Assembly (NCBI GenBank): GCA_900313435.1
Contig: OMRF01000255.1
Coordinates: 1 to 8,276, forward strand
Source: an uncultured Lachnospiraceae bacterium
Lineage (GTDB): Bacteria; Bacillota; Clostridia; Lachnospirales; Lachnospiraceae
DNA length: 8,276 nt
Reading direction: 5' to 3'
The notes under the pieces were generated by a model, which saw only the letters and a list, made by a program, of their open reading frames with translations, was not told the origin of the DNA and made no database searches. A program made the translations under genes and the position numbers. Positions 6,008-8,276 of this stretch are shown here, in pieces. Numbering within the stretch: position 1 is the first letter of the stretch; each line of letters opens with the position of its first letter.

Positions 6008-7159
6008 TCAAAGCCCAAAGAGCGCAGGTATCCCATCCTCCTTCAGATCGACGCCGATCACTACAAGGCGTCCGGTAAAATCGGGTGCACCTTCTCTGAT
6101 CTCATAATCTCCGTCCACGAGGTCAAAGTAAAGCCACTTATCCTCTGGCGTCTTCACTATGCCCTTTGAGCGGATGACAGTACCATACTCATCGGACTCC
6201 GCGAATATCTTCATCGCGTTTTCTATAGCATCCCTCGTGATGGTCTTCGGAGTCTCAAGACCCCATGTATCAAAGACCTCATCCGCGTGATGATGGTGGT
6301 GCTCATGCCCGTCTTCATGATCATGGTGATGGTGATGATGCTCGTGCCCATCTTCATCATGATCGTGATGATGGTGTTCGTGTTCATCATCGTCATTGTG
6401 GTGGTGATGGTGCTCATGCTCGTCATCATCATCATCGTCATCGTGGTGATGATGGTGCTCATGCTCGTCATCATGATCATGATCATGGTGATGGTGATGA
6501 TGCTCGTGCTCACGCTCCTCCTCTTCATGGCTGGCCATGGAAAGAGCCTTTGCCTCAAGATTGTCAAGACCTTCGATAACGTCCTTGATCTTCTCTCCCG
6601 AAAGCTCATTCCAGGGAGTGGTAATGATGTGAGCCTTGGGATTCATCTCTTTGATCGCGTCAGTGACTGCTGAAAGTTCTTCTTCGTTTATCTCATCGGT
6701 TCTAGAGAGGATCACTGCTGTTGCGTGAACGATCTGATCCTTGAAGAATTCTCCGAAGGCCTTCATCTGCTTCCTTGCCTTCTTTGCGTTCACAATAGTA
6801 GCCATACCGCAAAGAGAAAGCCCTATCTCATTTTCAAGTCTGATGACGGAAGCCGCCACATCGGAAAGCTTTCCCACACCCGAAGGCTCGATCAATATAC
6901 GGTCGGGAGAAAACTTAGCCACCACCTCTCTCAGGTTCTTGTCAAAATCCCCTACCAGAGTGCAGCAGATGCAGCCAGAATTCATCTCAGTGATCTCGAT
7001 CCCGGAATCTTTCAGAAAGCCGGAGTCAACTCCCACCTCACCGAACTCATTCTCTATGAGGACGCACTTTTCATCCTTGAAGGACTCGGCTATCAGCTTT
7101 TTGATAAGAGTTGTCTTTCCGGCTCCAAGGAAGCCGGAAAAAATATCTACCTTTGTCAT
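6008..7159 (-). CDS. COG0523/CobW family metallochaperone GTPase with histidine-rich linker
   Basis: A 383-residue G3E-family GTPase of the COG0523 type, proteins that bind Zn, Co or Ni and deliver them to target proteins on GTP hydrolysis. Landmarks: Walker A GFLGAGKTT (9-17), ENEFGEVGVD (36-45), the metal-binding motif GCICC (62-66), Walker B-like IEPSGVG (90-96), and base-recognition SRTD (152-155). After the GTPase domain comes an 81-residue linker (211-291) with about 42 His plus Asp and Glu, then a CobW C-terminal domain (about 296-383) starting at FDTWGLETP. It is cytoplasmic. The start is supported by AAGGAG 6 bases upstream. It follows argS by 40 bases and precedes the second GTPase by 15. 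The subfamily and metal cannot be assigned from sequence; the His tract fits Ni or Zn binding or storage. The family name cobW does not imply a cobalamin role here, so I give no symbol. Confidence 0.92.
   Translation of the reverse strand: MTKVDIFSGFLGAGKTTLIKKLIAESFKDEKCVLIENEFGEVGVDSGFLKDSGIEITEMNSGCICCTLVGDFDKNLREVVAKFSPDRILIEPSGVGKLSDVAASVIRLENEIGLSLCGMATIVNAKKARKQMKAFGEFFKDQIVHATAVILSRTDEINEEELSAVTDAIKEMNPKAHIITTPWNELSGEKIKDVIEGLDNLEAKALSMASHEEEEREHEHHHHHHDHDHDDEHEHHHHHDDDDDDDEHEHHHHHNDDDEHEHHHHDHDEDGHEHHHHHHDHEDGHEHHHHHADEVFDTWGLETPKTITRDAIENAMKIFAESDEYGTVIRSKGIVKTPEDKWLYFDLVDGDYEIREGAPDFTGRLVVIGVDLKEDGIPALFGL
6287..6529 (-). repeat. Imperfect His/Asp-codon repeat tract within the GTPase gene
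   Basis: This stretch is built almost only from CAT/CAC, GAT/GAC and GAA/GAG codons. It encodes repeated units of the form HEHHHHH followed by acidic spacers, about six units in residues 211-291. Unit lengths and codon choice vary, so it is protein-level repetition with partial DNA repetition, not a perfect satellite. It produces spurious Met/Ile/Val-rich open frames on other frames. Unequal recombination or slippage could change its length between strains. Confidence 0.85.
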
Positions 7160-7199
7160 TGGTTACTCCTTTTTGAAAAAAATCGGTTAGGACGGTACC

Positions 7200-8276
7200 T
7201 TACATTTTTTCAGGTGCCTCAAAGCCCAGAAGCTCTATGCACTTTTCAAGAACTCTCTGTGTAAGCCTGCAGAGCGCAACGTAACTCTTTTTCTCATCCT
7301 CATCCTCGCAGGACAGTATCTTCGTCTCATGATAAAAATGATTGAACTCATTGCAGAGCTGATAGATATATGCGCAAATGATATTGGGAGCGCAGGATGA
7401 AGCTGCTTTTTCGACCTCAGCGTTAAAAAGCGAAAGCGAGAGCATTAGTGCTTTTTCAGAACCCTCACTGCTGAATGACGGGTTAAGACCCTTTATATCG
7501 CCTCCGGCCTCTTCGAATTTGCGAATGATGGACTTTATCCGAACGACAGTATAAAGGATATAGGGACCTGTATCTCCCTCAGAAGATGTAAACCTGTCCA
7601 TGTCAAAGATATAATCCTTCGCCGGCTGGTTCTTAAGATCCCCGTACTTCACCGCGGAAAGTGAAACTATGTCAGAGACTATATCCGCCTCTTCAGGGGA
7701 TAATGAATCATTTTCCATTATCTTTTCGTGCATCTTCTCCTTAATATCATCAAGGAGACTCTCAAGCCTCATCACTCCGCCATCCCGCGTCTTTAAGGCA
7801 TGGCCGTCGGGACCGTTTACCGTACCAAAGCCAATAAAGGAAAGCTCTGTTTCATCGGGAACTATCCCCGCCATCCTCGCGCAGCGGAATACCTGTATGA
7901 AGTGAAGATCCTGGCGTTTGTCCACCACATATATGATCTCATCCGGATGATGATCTTCTACACGCCATATGAGAGTTGCAAGATCCGTAGTATCATAAAG
8001 CGCCGCCCCGTCTGACTTCAATATCATGCAAGGCGGTATCTCTTTTTTATCATCATCCCTTTTTACGTCAACAACAAGGGCTCCATCACTTTCATGGGCA
8101 AGTCCCTTATCCTTAAGCATCTTTACCATGCCGGGAATGTAAGGCTCTGCGTCCGCTTCCCCCTTCCAAAGATCGAAGGAAACGGAGAGTCTCTCATAAT
8201 TCCTCTTAAGATCTGCAAGAGAAACCTTCATTATCCACGAAAGAAGTTCCCTGTAGCCTCTCCTGCCCTGTTGCAT
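7200..8276 (-). CDS. argS: Arginyl-tRNA synthetase, C-terminal part (truncated by window edge)
   Basis: The visible 358 codons are the C-terminal part of ArgRS, which charges tRNA-Arg with arginine using ATP. The whole enzyme is usually about 550-600 residues, so some 200-240 N-terminal residues, including the HIGH motif, lie beyond the window; the Met at 8276 is probably internal. Landmarks, numbered from the edge, are ILKSDGAALYDTTDLA at 85-100, YVVDKRQDLHFIQVF at 116-130, the KMSKS-equivalent loop GPDGHALKTRDGG at 155-167, and the DALR anticodon-binding helical domain starting near GPYILYTVVRI (237-247). It ends in LLGFEAPEKM, close to the typical ArgRS C-terminus. It is the most upstream visible gene of the leftward operon. 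The operon promoter, and any T-box controlling it, would be outside the window. Confidence 0.95.
   Translation of the reverse strand: MQQGRRGYRELLSWIMKVSLADLKRNYERLSVSFDLWKGEADAEPYIPGMVKMLKDKGLAHESDGALVVDVKRDDDKKEIPPCMILKSDGAALYDTTDLATLIWRVEDHHPDEIIYVVDKRQDLHFIQVFRCARMAGIVPDETELSFIGFGTVNGPDGHALKTRDGGVMRLESLLDDIKEKMHEKIMENDSLSPEEADIVSDIVSLSAVKYGDLKNQPAKDYIFDMDRFTSSEGDTGPYILYTVVRIKSIIRKFEEAGGDIKGLNPSFSSEGSEKALMLSLSLFNAEVEKAASSCAPNIICAYIYQLCNEFNHFYHETKILSCEDEDEKKSYVALCRLTQRVLEKCIELLGFEAPEKM

Noticed and set aside
6287..6673. Plus-strand frame rich in Met, Val and Ile that resembles a membrane protein
   Set aside because: It is the antisense image of the His/Asp codon tract of the GTPase gene; the hydrophobic composition follows from complementing CAT/GAT codons. 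No ribosome binding site or independent homology is seen.
5033..7159. Cobalamin biosynthesis (CobW) interpretation of the two GTPases together with the CobD-like gene
   Set aside because: COG0523 proteins are mostly not cobalamin enzymes, no other cob or cbi gene is present, and the CobD-like gene is on the opposite strand with its own promoter.
7160..7199. Possible terminator between argS and the His-rich GTPase (a run of seven T on the minus strand)
   Set aside because: No stem longer than about 3 bp precedes the T run, and a strong ribosome binding site follows at once; the gap reads as an ordinary operon spacer.
6725..7264. Plus-strand open frame of 179 codons
   Set aside because: It overlaps the GTPase domain and the 3' end of argS on the minus strand, both clearly real, and spans their intergenic gap without features of its own.

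Overview
The window looks like chromosomal DNA from an anaerobic Firmicute, most likely a member of the Lachnospiraceae (Clostridia). The evidence is a DUF5717-family protein (a family I know essentially from that group), an electron-bifurcating NfnAB pair typical of fermentative anaerobes, strong AGGAG ribosome binding sites, and moderate GC content. I see no tRNA, rRNA, CRISPR array, insertion sequence, phage gene or attachment site. Two genes run off the window edges: the DUF5717 gene on the left and argS on the right.

Layout. Positions 1-1499 (minus) hold the N-terminal 499 codons of a large DUF5717 protein. Positions 1500-1615 are a divergent promoter region, with a TTGCCT-17-TATAAT promoter reading left and an extended -10 reading right. 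That extended -10 sits exactly inside a perfect 6+6 bp dyad. Positions 1616-2713 (plus) encode a PLP-dependent aminotransferase-fold enzyme related to CobD and HisC. Its stop codon abuts the stop of the converging operon, with no spacer.

The rest, 8276 down to 2714, is one tightly packed minus-strand gene row: argS (3' part), a histidine-rich COG0523/CobW metallochaperone GTPase, a second divergent G3E-like GTPase fused to a C-terminal YcgQ/DUF1980-like domain, then nfnA and nfnB. Gaps between these genes are 40, 15, 25 and about 32 bases, so co-transcription is likely. The operon promoter lies outside the window.

How the genes may work together. The first GTPase has every hallmark of a metal-inserting or metal-storing COG0523 protein: Walker A, the CICC motif, and about 42 His in an 81-residue linker. 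The second has lost the CxCC motif but gained a domain otherwise found in the small subunit of a YcgQ/YcgR-type permease pair linked to zinc homeostasis in Bacillus. The pair therefore looks like a metal-handling module. NfnAB couples NADH, ferredoxin and NADPH pools and is rich in Fe-S clusters. Whether the metal module serves NfnAB or simply shares a transcript cannot be decided from sequence. The GTPase/DUF1980 fusion is the least ordinary object in the window.
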